64,000 nt of DNA from NCBI GenBank assembly GCA_022605955.1, contig JAKCOZ010000314.1, forward strand, positions 1 to 64,000, given 5' to 3'. A program made the position numbers and the translations under genes. This DNA is from Rallus limicola. Lineage: Eukaryota; Chordata; Aves; Gruiformes; Rallidae. Below the pieces are notes generated by a model. That model worked only from the letters and a program-made list of their open reading frames with translations, was not told the origin of the DNA and searched no databases. This document shows positions 37,601-49,000 of this stretch, one piece after another. How positions within the stretch are numbered: the first letter of the stretch is position 1; every line of letters starts with the position of its first letter.

Positions 37601-38622
37601 CAATAACTCCCAAAGTAAAGAAGCTAGGACTGAAAGGCATAGCTTGTCTGAAACCTCCTAACAGGACACACAAGCAGACCCTGTCACTTTGGCTCTCAGC
37701 CTTTTCCTTTGCCTGGAAAGAGGGAACATGCCTGGAAGCTCCTACGGTGCTTTTCTCGGCCCTAGCAGACTGCAGTTCAAAACATGCTAAACGTCCAGCA
37801 ATAACTCCCAAAGTAAAGAAGCTAGGCATGAAAGGCATAGCTTGTCTGAAACCTCCTAACAGGACACACAAGCAGACCCTGTCACTTTGGCTCTCAGCCT
37901 TTTCCTTTGCCTGGAAAGAAGGAACATACCTGCTACCTCCTACAGTGCTTTTCTCGGCCCTAGCAGACTGCAGTTCAAAACATGCTAAACGTCCAGCAAT
38001 AACTCCCAAAGTAAAGAAGCTAGGCATGAAAGGCATAGCTTGTCTGAAACCTCCTAACAGGACACACAAGCAGACCCTGTCACTTTGGCTCTCAGCCTTT
38101 TCCTTTGCCTGGAAAGAGGGAACATGCCTGGAACCTCCTACGGTGCTTTTCTCGGCCCTAGCAGACTGCAGTTCAAAACTTGCTAAACGTCCAGCAATAA
38201 CTCCCAAAGTAAAGAAGCTAGGCATGAAAGGCATAGCTTGTCTGAAACCTCCTAACAGGACACACAAGCAGACCCTGTCACTTTGGCTCTCAGCCTTTTC
38301 CTTTGCCTGGAAAGAAGGAACATACCTGCTACCTATAAAAGTGCTTTTCTCGGCCCTAGCAGACTGCAGTTCAAAACATGCTAAACGTCCAGCAATAACT
38401 GCTAAAATAAAGAAGCTAGGCATGAAAGGCATAGCTTGTCTGAAACCTCCTAACAGGACACACAAGCAGACCCTGTCACTTTGGCTCTCAGCCTTTTCCT
38501 TTGCCTGGAAAGAGGGAACATGCCTGGAAGCTCCTACGGTGCTTTTCTCGGCCCTAGCAGACTGCAGTTCAAAACATGCTAAACGTCCAGCAATAACTCC
38601 CAAAGTAAAGAAGCTAGGACTG

Positions 38623-40293
38623 AAAGGCATAGCTTGTCTGAAACCTCCTAACAGGACACACAAGCAGACCCTGTCACTTTGGCTCTCAGCCTTTTCCTTT
38701 GCCTGGAAAGAGGGAACATGCCTGGAACCTCCTACGGTGCTTTTCTCGGCCCTAGCAGACTGCAGTTCAAAACATGCTAAACGTCCAGCAATAACTCCCA
38801 AAGTAAAGAAGCTAGGACTGAAAGGCATAGCTTGTCTGAAACCTCCTAACAGGACACACAAGCTGACCCTGTCACTTTGGCTCTCAGCCTTTTCCTTTGC
38901 CTGGAAAGAGGGAACATGCCTGGAACCTCCTACGGTGCTTTTCTCGGCCCTAGCAGACTGCAGTTCAAAACTTGCTAAACGTCCAGCAATAACTCCCAAA
39001 GTAAAGAAGCTAGGACTGAAAGGCATAGCTTGTCTGAAACCTCCTAACAGGACACACAAGCAGACCCTGTCACTTTGGCTCTCAGCCTTTTCCTTTGCCT
39101 GGAAAGAGGGAACATGCCTGGAACCTCCTACGGTGCTTTTCTCGGCCCTAGCAGACTGCAGTTCAAAACATGCTAAACGTCCAGCAATAACTCCCAAAGT
39201 AAAGAAGCTAGGACTGAAAGGCATAGCTTGTCTGAAACCTCCTAACAGGACACACAAGCAGACCCTGTCACTTTGGCTCTCAGCCTTTTCCTTTGCCTGG
39301 AAAGAGGGAACATGCCTGGAAGCTCCTACGGTGCTTTTCTCGGCCCTAGCAGACTGCAGTTCAAAACATGCTAAACGTCCAGCAATAACTCCCAAAGTAA
39401 AGAAGCTAGGCAAGAAAGGCATAGCTTGTCTGAAACCTCCTAACAGGACACACAAGCAGACCCTGTCACTTTGGCTCTCAGCCTTTTCCTTTGCCTGGAA
39501 AGAGGGAACATGCCTGGAACCTCCTACGGTGCTTTTCTCGGCCCTAGCAGACTGCAGTTCAAAACATGCTAAACGTCCAGCAATAACTCCCAAAGTAAAG
39601 AAGCTAGGACTGAAAGGCATAGCTTGTCTGAAACCTCCTAACAGGACACACAAGCTGACCCTGTCACTTTGGCTCTCAGCCTTTTCCTTTGCCTGGAAAG
39701 AGGGAACATGCCTGGAACCTCCTACGGTGCTTTTCTCGGCCCTAGCAGACTGCAGTTCAAAACTTGCTAAACGTCCAGCAATAACTCCCAAAGTAAAGAA
39801 GCTAGGACTGAAAGGCATAGCTTGTCTGAAACCTCCTAACAGGACACACAAGCAGACCCTGTCACTTTGGCTCTCAGCCTTTTCCTTTGCCTGGAAAGAG
39901 GGAACATGCCTGGAACCTCCTACGGTGCTTTTCTCGGCCCTAGCAGACTGCAGTTCAAAACATGCTAAACGTCCAGCAATAACTCCCAAAGTAAAGAAGC
40001 TAGGACTGAAAGGCATAGCTTGTCTGAAACCTCCTAACAGGACACACAAGCAGACCCTGTCACTTTGGCTCTCAGCCTTTTCCTTTGCCTGGAAAGAGGG
40101 AACATGCCTGGAAGCTCCTACGGTGCTTTTCTCGGCCCTAGCAGACTGCAGTTCAAAACATGCTAAACGTCCAGCAATAACTCCCAAAGTAAAGAAGCTA
40201 GGCAAGAAAGGCATAGCTTGTCTGAAACCTCCTAACAGGACACACAAGCAGACCCTGTCACTTTGGCTCTCAGCCTTTTCCTTTGCCTGGAAA
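38623..40293 (+). repeat. Tandem duplication of 4 monomers (792 bp)
   Basis: Positions 38623-39501 repeat at 39415-40293 with an offset of 792 bp. Each copy contains 'aagctgacc' (near 38861 and 39653), 'acttgc' and the rare 'aggcaagaaagg' (39411 and 40203). The same 'aggcaagaaagg' variant recurs at 43371 and 45153 in the 9-monomer duplication. Confidence 0.85.
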
Positions 40294-42092
40294 GAAGGAA
40301 CATACCTGCTACCTCCTACAGTGCTTTTCTCGGCCCTAGCAGACTGCAGTTCAAAACATGCTAAACGTCCAGCAATAACTCCCAAAGTAAAGAAGCTAGG
40401 ACTGAAAGGCATAGCTTGTCTGAAACCTCCTAACAGGACACACAAGCAGACCCTGTCACTTTGGCTCTCAGCCTTTTCCTTTGCCTGGAAAGAGGGAACA
40501 TGCCTGGAACCTCCTACGGTGCTTTTCTCGGCTCTAGCAGACTGCAGTTCAAAACATGCTAAACGTCCAGCAATAACTCCCAAAGTAAAGAAGCTAGGCA
40601 TGAAAGGCATAGCTTGTCTGAAACCTCCTAACAGGACACACAAGCAGACCCTGTCACTTTGGCTCTCAGCCTTTTCCTTTGCCTGGAAAGAAGGAACATA
40701 CCTGCTACCTACTACGGTGCTTTTCTCGGCCCTAGCAGACTGCAGTTCAAAACATGCTAAACGTCCAGCAATAACTCCCAAAGTAAAGAAGCTAGGCATG
40801 AAAGGCATAGCTTGTCTGAAACCTTATAACAGGACACACAAGCAGACCCTGTCACTTTGGCTCTCAACCTTTTCCTTTGCCTGGAAAGAGGGAACATGCC
40901 TGGAACCTCCTACGGTGCTTTTCTCGGCCCTAGCAGACTGCAGTTCAAAACTTGCTAAACGTCCAGCAATAACTCCCAAAGTAAAGAAGCTAGGCATGAA
41001 AGGCATAGCTTGTCTGAAACCTCCTAACAGGACACACAAGCAGACCCTGTCACTTTGGCTCTCAGCCTTTTCCTTTGCATGGAAAGAGGGAACATGCCTG
41101 GAACCTCCTACGGTGCTTTTCTCGGCCCTAGCAGACTGCAGTTCAAAACATGCTAAACGTCCAGCAATAACTCCCAAAGTAAAGAAGCTAGGACTGAAAG
41201 GCATAGCTTGTCTGAAACCTCCTAACAGGACACACAAGCAGACCCTGTCACTTTGGCTCTCAGCCTTTTCCTTTGCCTGGAAAGAGGGAACATGCCTAGA
41301 AGCTCCTACGGTGCTTTTCTCGGCCCTAGCAGACTGCAGTTCAAAACATGCTAAACGTCCAGCAATAACTCCCAAAGTAAAGAAGCTAGGCATGAAAGGC
41401 ATAGCTTGTCTGAAACCTCCTAACAGGACACACAAGCAGACCCTGTCACTTTGGCTCTCAGCCTTTTCCTTTGCCTGGAAAGAAGGAACATACCTGCTAC
41501 CTCCTACAGTGCTTTTCTCGGCCCTAGCAGACTGCAGTTCAAAACATGCTAAACGTCCAGCAATAACTCCCAAAGTAAAGAAGCTAGGCATGAAAGGCAT
41601 AGCTTGTCTGAAACCTCCTAACAGGACACACAAGCAGACCCTGTCACTTTGGCTCTCAGCATTTTCCTTTGCCTGGAAAGAGGGAACATGCCTGGAACCT
41701 CCTACGGTGCTTTTCTCGGCCCTAGCAGACTGCAGTTCAAAACATGCTAAACGTCCAGCAATAACTCCCAAAGTAAAGAAGCTAGGACTGAAAGGCATAG
41801 CTTGTCTGAAACCTCCTAACAGGACACACAAGCTGACCCTGTCACTTTGGCTCTCAGCCTTTTCCTTTGCCTGGAAAGAGGGAACATGCCTGGAACCTCC
41901 TACGGTGCTTTTCTCGGCCCTAGCAGACTGCAGTTCAAAACTTGCTAAAAGTCCAGCAATAACTCCCAAAGTAAAGAAGCTAGGACTGAAAGGCATAGCT
42001 TGTCTGAAACCTCCTAACAGGACACACAAGCAGACCCTGTCACTTTGGCTCTCAGCCTTTTCCTTTGCCTGGAAAGAAGGAACATACCTGCT

Positions 42093-45000
42093 ACCTCCTA
42101 CGGTGCTTTTCTCGGCCCTAGCAGACTGCAGTTCAAAACATGCTAAACGTCCAGCAATAACTCCCAAAGTAAAGAAGCTAGGCATGAAAGGCATAGCTTG
42201 TCTGAAACCTTATAACAGGACACACAAGCAGACCCTGTCACTTTGGCTCTCAGCCTTTTCCTTTGCCTGGAAAGAGGGAACATGCCTGGAACCTCCTACG
42301 GTGCTTTTCTCGGCCCTAGCAGACTGCAGTTCAAAACTTGCTAAACGTCCAGCAATAACTCCCAAAGTAAAGAAGCTAGGCATGAAAGGCATAGCTTGTC
42401 TGAAACCTCCTAACAGGACACACAAGCAGACCCTGTCACTTTGGCTCTCAGCCTTTTCCTTTGCCTGGAAAGAGGGAACATGCCTGGAAGCTCCTACGGT
42501 GCTTTTCTCGGCCCTAGCAGACTGCAGTTCAAAACATGCTAAACGTCCAGCAATAACTCCCAAAGTAAAGAAGCTAGGACTGAAAGGCATAGCTTGTCTG
42601 AAACCTCCTAACAGGACACACAAGCAGACCCTGTCACTTTGGCTCTCAGCCTTTTCCTTTGCCTGGAAAGAGGGAACATGCCTGGAACCTCCTACGGTGC
42701 TTTTCTCGGCCCTAGCAGACTGCAGTTCAAAACATGCTAAACGTCCAGCAATAACTCCCAAAGTAAAGAAGCTAGGACTGAAAGGCATAGCTTGTCTGAA
42801 ACCTCCTAACAGGACACACAAGCAGACCCTGTCACTTTGGCTCTCAGCCTTTTCCTTTGCCTGGAAAGAGGGAACATGCCTGGAACCTCCTACGGTGCTT
42901 TTCTCGGCCCTAGCAGACTGCAGTTCAAAACTTGCTAAACGTCCAGCAATAACTCCCAAAGTAAAGAAGCTAGGACTGAAAGGCATAGCTTGTCTGAAAC
43001 CTCCTAACAGGACACACAAGCAGACCCTGTCACTTTGGCTCTCAGCCTTTTCCTTTGCCTGGAAAGAGGGAACATGCCTGGAACCTCCTACGGTGCTTTT
43101 CTCGGCCCTAGCAGACTGCAGTTCAAAACATGCTAAACGTCCAGCAATAACTCCCAAAGTAAAGAAGCTAGGACTGAAAGGCATAGCTTGTCTGAAACCT
43201 CCTAACAGGACACACAAGCAGACCCTGTCACTTTGGCTCTCAGCCTTTTCCTTTGCCTGGAAAGAGGGAACATGCCTGGAACCTCCTACGGTGCTTTTCT
43301 CAGCCCTAGCAGACTGCAGTTCAAAACATGCTAAACGTCCAGCAATAACTCCCAAAGTAAAGAAGCTAGGCAAGAAAGGCATAGCTTGTCTGAAACCTCC
43401 TAACAGGACACACAAGCAGACCCTGTCACTTTGGCTCTCAGCCTTTTCCTTTGCCTGGAAAGAAGGAACATACCTGCTACCTCCTACAGTGCTTTTCTCG
43501 GCCCTAGCAGACTGCAGTTCAAAACATGCTAAACGTCCAGCAATAACTCCCAAAGTAAAGAAGCTAGGACTGAAAGGCATAGCTTGTCTGAAACCTCCTA
43601 ACAGGACACACAAGCAGACCCTGTCACTTTGGCTCTCAGCCTTTTCCTTTGCCTGGAAAGAGGGAACATGCCTGGAACCTCCTACGGTGCTTTTCTCGGC
43701 CCTAGCTAACTGCAGTTCAAAACATGCTAAACGTCCAGCAATAACTCCCAAAGTAAAGAAGCTAGGACTGAAAGGCATAGCTTGTCTGAAACCTCCTAAC
43801 AGGACACACAAGCAGACCCTGTCACTTTGGCTCTCAGCCTTTTCCTTTGCCTGGAAAGAAGGAACATACCTGGAACCTCCTACGGTGCTTTTCTCGGCCC
43901 TAGCAGACTGCAGTTCAAAACATGCTAAACGTCCAGCAATAACTCCCAAAGTAAAGAAGCTAGGCATGAAAGGCATAGCTTGTCTGAAACCTTATAACAG
44001 GACACACAAGCAGACCCTGTCACTTTGGCTCTCAGCCTTTTCCTTTGCCTGGAAAGAGGGAACATGCCTGGAACCTCCTACGGTGCTTTTCTCGGCCCTA
44101 GCAGACTGCAGTTCAAAACTTGCTAAACGTCCAGCAATAACTCCCAAAGTAAAGAAGCTAGGCATGAAAGGCATAGCTTGTCTGAAACCTCCTAACAGGA
44201 CACACAAGCAGACCCTGTCACTTTGGCTCTCAGCCTTTTCCTTTGCCTGGAAAGAGGGAACATGCCTGGAAGCTCCTACGGTGCTTTTCTCGGCCCTAGC
44301 AGACTGCAGTTCAAAACATGCTAAACGTCCAGCAATAACTCCCAAAGTAAAGAAGCTAGGACTGAAAGGCATAGCTTGTCTGAAACCTCCTAACAGGACA
44401 CACAAGCAGACCCTGTCACTTTGGCTCTCAGCCTTTTCCTTTGCCTGGAAAGAGGGAACATGCCTGGAACCTCCTACGGTGCTTTTCTCGGCCCTAGCAG
44501 ACTGCAGTTCAAAACATGCTAAACGTCCAGCAATAACTCCCAAAGTAAAGAAGCTAGGACTGAAAGGCATAGCTTGTCTGAAACCTCCTAACAGGACACA
44601 CAAGCAGACCCTGTCACTTTGGCTCTCAGCCTTTTCCTTTGCCTGGAAAGAGGGAACATGCCTGGAACCTCCTACGGTGCTTTTCTCGGCCCTAGCAGAC
44701 TGCAGTTCAAAACTTGCTAAACGTCCAGCAATAACTCCCAAAGTAAAGAAGCTAGGACTGAAAGGCATAGCTTGTCTGAAACCTCCTAACAGGACACACA
44801 AGCAGACCCTGTCACTTTGGCTCTCAGCCTTTTCCTTTGCCTGGAAAGAGGGAACATGCCTGGAACCTCCTACGGTGCTTTTCTCGGCCCTAGCAGACTG
44901 CAGTTCAAAACATGCTAAACGTCCAGCAATAACTCCCAAAGTAAAGAAGCTAGGACTGAAAGGCATAGCTTGTCTGAAACCTCCTAACAGGACACACAAG

Positions 45001-46028
45001 CAGACCCTGTCACTTTGGCTCTCAGCCTTTTCCTTTGCCTGGAAAGAGGGAACATGCCTGGAACCTCCTACGGTGCTTTTCTCAGCCCTAGCAGACTGCA
45101 GTTCAAAACATGCTAAACGTCCAGCAATAACTCCCAAAGTAAAGAAGCTAGGCAAGAAAGGCATAGCTTGTCTGAAACCTCCTAACAGGACACACAAGCA
45201 GACCCTGTCACTTTGGCTCTCAGCCTTTTCCTTTGCCTGGAAAGAAGGAACATACCTGCTACCTCCTACAGTGCTTTTCTCGGCCCTAGCAGACTGCAGT
45301 TCAAAACATGCTAAACGTCCAGCAATAACTCCCAAAGTAAAGAAGCTAGGACTGAAAGGCATAGCTTGTCTGAAACCTCCTAACAGGACACACAAGCAGA
45401 CCCTGTCACTTTGGCTCTCAGCCTTTTCCTTTGCCTGGAAAGAGGGAACATGCCTGGAACCTCCTACGGTGCTTTTCTCGGCCCTAGCTAACTGCAGTTC
45501 AAAACATGCTAAACGTCCAGCAATAACTCCCAAAGTAAAGAAGCTAGGACTGAAAGGCATAGCTTGTCTGAAACCTCCTAACAGGACACACAAGCAGACC
45601 CTGTCACTTTGGCTCTCAGCCTTTTCCTTTGCCTGGAAAGAAGGAACATACCTGGAACCTCCTACGGTGCTTTTCTCGGCCCTAGCAGACTGCAGTTCAA
45701 AACATGCTAAACGTCCAGCAATAACTCCCAAAGTAAAGAAGCTAGGCATGAAAGGCATAGCTTGTCTGAAACCTTATAACAGGACACACAAGCAGACCCT
45801 GTCACTTTGGCTCTCAGCCTTTTCCTTTGCCTGGAAAGAGGGAACATGCCTGGAACCTCCTACGGTGCTTTTCTCGGCCCTAGCAGACTGCAGTTCAAAA
45901 CTTGCTAAACGTCCAGCAATAACTCCCAAAGTAAAGAAGCTAGGCATGAAAGGCATAGCTTGTCTGAAACCTCCTAACAGGACACACAAGCAGACCCTGT
46001 CACTTTGGCTCTCAGCCTTTTCCTTTGC
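42093..46028 (+). repeat. Tandem duplication of 9 monomers (1,782 bp), two full copies plus a partial third
   Basis: Positions 42093-44246 match 43875-46028 at an offset of 1,782 bp, so the second copy is followed by about 370 bp of a third. Each unit has 'ccttataac' (42210, 43992, 45774), an 'acttgc' monomer, 'ttctcagccc' (43301, 45083), 'aggcaagaaagg' (43371, 45153), 'ccctagctaactgc' (43703, 45485) and the hybrid 'aaggaacatacctggaacc' (43860, 45642). I saw no differences between copies. The limits are 'ctacc' versus 'gaacc' on the left and 'gcctgg' versus 'gcatgg' on the right. Confidence 0.9.
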
Positions 46029-49000
46029 ATGGAAAGAGGGAACATGCCTGGAACCTCCTACGGTGCTTTTCTCGGCCCTAGCAGACTGCAGTTCAAAACA
46101 TGCTAAACGTCCAGCAATAACTCCCAAAGTAAAGAAGCTAGGACTGAAAGGCATAGCTTGTCTGAAACCTCCTAACAGGACACACAAGCAGACCCTGTCA
46201 CTTTGGCTCTCAGCCTTTTCCTTTGCCTGGAAAGAGGGAACATGCCTGGAACCTCCTACGGTGCTTTTCTCGGCCCTAGCAGACTGCAGTTCAAAACATG
46301 CTAAACGTCCAGCAATAACTCCCAAAGTAAAGAAGCTAGGCATGAAAGGCATAGCTTGTCTGAAACCTCCTAACAGGACACACAAGCAGACCCTGTCACT
46401 TTGGCTCTCAGCCTTTTCCTTTGCCTGGAAAGAAGGAACATACCTGCTACCTCCTACAGTGCTTTTCTCGGCCCTAGCAGACTGCAGTTCAAAACATGCT
46501 AAACGTCCAGCAATAACTCCCAAAGTAAAGAAGCTAGGCATGAAAGTCATAGCTTGTCTGAAACCTCCTAACAGGACACACAAGCAGACCCTGTCACTTT
46601 GGCTCTCAGCCTTTTCCTTTGCCTGGAAAGAGGGAACATGCCTGGAACCTCCTACGGTGCTTTTCTCGGCCCTAGCAGACTGCAGTTCAAAACATGCTAA
46701 ACGTCCAGCAATAACTCCCAAAGTAAAGAAGCTAGGACTGAAAGGCATAGCTTGTCTGAAACCTCCTAACAGGACACACAAGCTGACCCTGTCACTTTGG
46801 CTCTCAGCCTTTTCCTTTGCCTGGAAAGAGGGAACATGCCTGGAACCTCCTACGGTGCTTTTCTCGGCCCTAGCAGACTGCAGTTCAAAACTTGCTAAAC
46901 ATCCAGCAATAACTCCCAAAGTAAAGAAGCTAGGACTGAAAGGCATAGCTTGTCTGAAACCTCCTAACAGGACACACAAGCAGACCCTGTCACTTTGGCT
47001 CTCAGCCTTTTCCTTTGCCTGGAAAGAGGGAACATGCCTGGAACCTCCTACGGTGCTTTTCTCGGCCCTAGCAGACTGCAGTTCAAAACTTGCTAAACGT
47101 CCAGCAATAACTCCCAAAGTAAAGAAGCTAGGCATGAAAGGCATAGCTTGTCTGAAACCTCCTAACAGGACACACAAGCAGACCCTGTCACTTTGGCTCT
47201 CAGCCTTTTCCTTTGCATGGAAAGAGGGAACATGCCTGGAACCTCCTACGGTGCTTTTCTCGGCCCTAGCAGACTGCAGTTCAAAACATGCTAAACGTCC
47301 AGCAATAACTCCCAAAGTAAAGAAGCTAGGACTGAAAGGCATAGCTTGTCTGAAACCTCCTAACAGGACACACAAGCAGACCCTGTCACTTTGGCTCTCA
47401 GCCTTTTCCTTTGCCTGGAAAGAGGGAACATGCCTGGAAGCTCCTACGGTGCTTTTCTCGGCCCTAGCAGACTGCAGTTCAAAACATGCTAAACGTCCAG
47501 CAATAACTCCCAAAGTAAAGAAGCTAGGCATGAAAGGCATAGCTTGTCTGAAACCTCCTAACAGGACACACAAGCAGACCCTGTCACTTTGGCTCTCAGC
47601 CTTTTCCTTTGCCTGGAAAGAAGGAACATACCTGCTACCATCTACAGTGCTTTTCTCGGCCCTAGCAGACTGCAGTTCAAAACATGCTAAACGTCCAGCA
47701 ATAACTCCCAAAGTAAAGAAGCTAGGACTGAAAGGCATAGCTTGTCTGAAACCTCCTAACAGGACACACAAGCAGACCCTGTCACTTTGGCTCTCAGCCT
47801 TTTCCTTTGCCTGGAAAGTGGGAACATGCCTGGAACCTCCTACGGTGCTTTTCTCGGCCCTAGCAGACTGCAGTTCAAAACATGCTAAACGTCCAGCAAT
47901 AACTCCCAAAGTAAAGAAGCTAGGACTGAAAGGCATAGCTTGTCTGAAACCTCCTAACAGGACACACAAGCTGACCCTGTCACTTTGGCTCTCAGCCTTT
48001 TCCTTTGCCTGGAAAGAGGGAACATGCCTGGAACCTCCTACGGTGCTTTTCTCGGCCCTAGCAGACTGCAGTTCAAAACTTGCTAAACGTCCAGCAATAA
48101 CTCCCAAAGTAAAGAAGCTAGGACTGAAAGGCATAGCTTGTCTGAAACCTCCTAACAGGACACACAAGCAGACCCTGTCACTTTGGCTCTCAGCCTTTTC
48201 CTTTGCCTGGAAAGAGGGAACATGCCTGGAACCTCCTACGGTGCTTTTCTCGGCCCTAGCAGACTGCAGTTCAAAACATGCTAAACGTCCAGCAATAACT
48301 CCCAAAGTAAAGAAGCTAGGACTGAAAGGCATAGCTTGTCTGAAACCTCCTAACAGGACACACAAGCAGACCCTGTCACTTTGGCTCTCAGCCTTTTCCT
48401 TTGCCTGGAAAGAGGGAACATGCCTGGAAGCTCCTACGGTGCTTTTCTCGGCCCTAGCAGACTGCAGTTCAAAACATGCTAAACGTCCAGCAATAACTCC
48501 CAAAGTAAAGAAGCTAGGCATGAAAGGCATAGCTTGTCTGAAACCTCCTAACAGGACACACAAGCAGACCCTGTCACTTTGGCTCTCAGCCTTTTCCTTT
48601 GCCTGGAAAGAAGGAACATACCTGCTACCTCCTACAGTGCTTTTCTCGGCCCTAGCAGACTGCAGTTCAAAACATGCTAAACGTCCAGCAATAACTCCCA
48701 AAGTAAAGAAGCTAGGCATGAAAGGCATAGCTTGTCTGAAACCTCCTAACAGGACACACAAGCAGACCCTGTCACTTTGGCTCTCAGCCTTTTCCTTTGC
48801 CTGGAAAGAGGGAACATGCCTGGAAGCTCCTACGGTGCTTTTCTCGGCCCTAGCAGACTGCAGTTCAAAACATGCTAAACGTCCAGCAATAACTCCCAAA
48901 GTAAAGAAGCTAGGACTGAAAGGCATAGCTTGTCTGAAACCTCCTAACAGGACACACAAGCTGACCCTGTCACTTTGGCTCTCAGCCTTTTCCTTTGCCT

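Larger units (their letters stand above)
16156..38341 (+). other. TATAAAAG-bearing monomer subtype (eight sites)
   Basis: In eight monomers 'ctacctcctac-gtgc' is replaced by 'ctacctataaaagtgc', giving TATAAAAG at 16156, 18334, 21303, 23481, 28828, 33384, 37146 and 38334. Six of the eight are followed in the next segment by 'aacttctaaag' or 'aactgctaaa' instead of 'aactcccaaag', so the two variants travel together. The string matches a eukaryotic TATA box, but nothing else here supports a promoter. Some sites are copies of one another through the block duplications. Confidence 0.6.

Noticed and set aside
38406..38411. AATAAA polyadenylation signal
   Set aside because: A single occurrence, created by 'aactgctaaaataaag' in one variant monomer with no gene upstream. 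Chance is enough.
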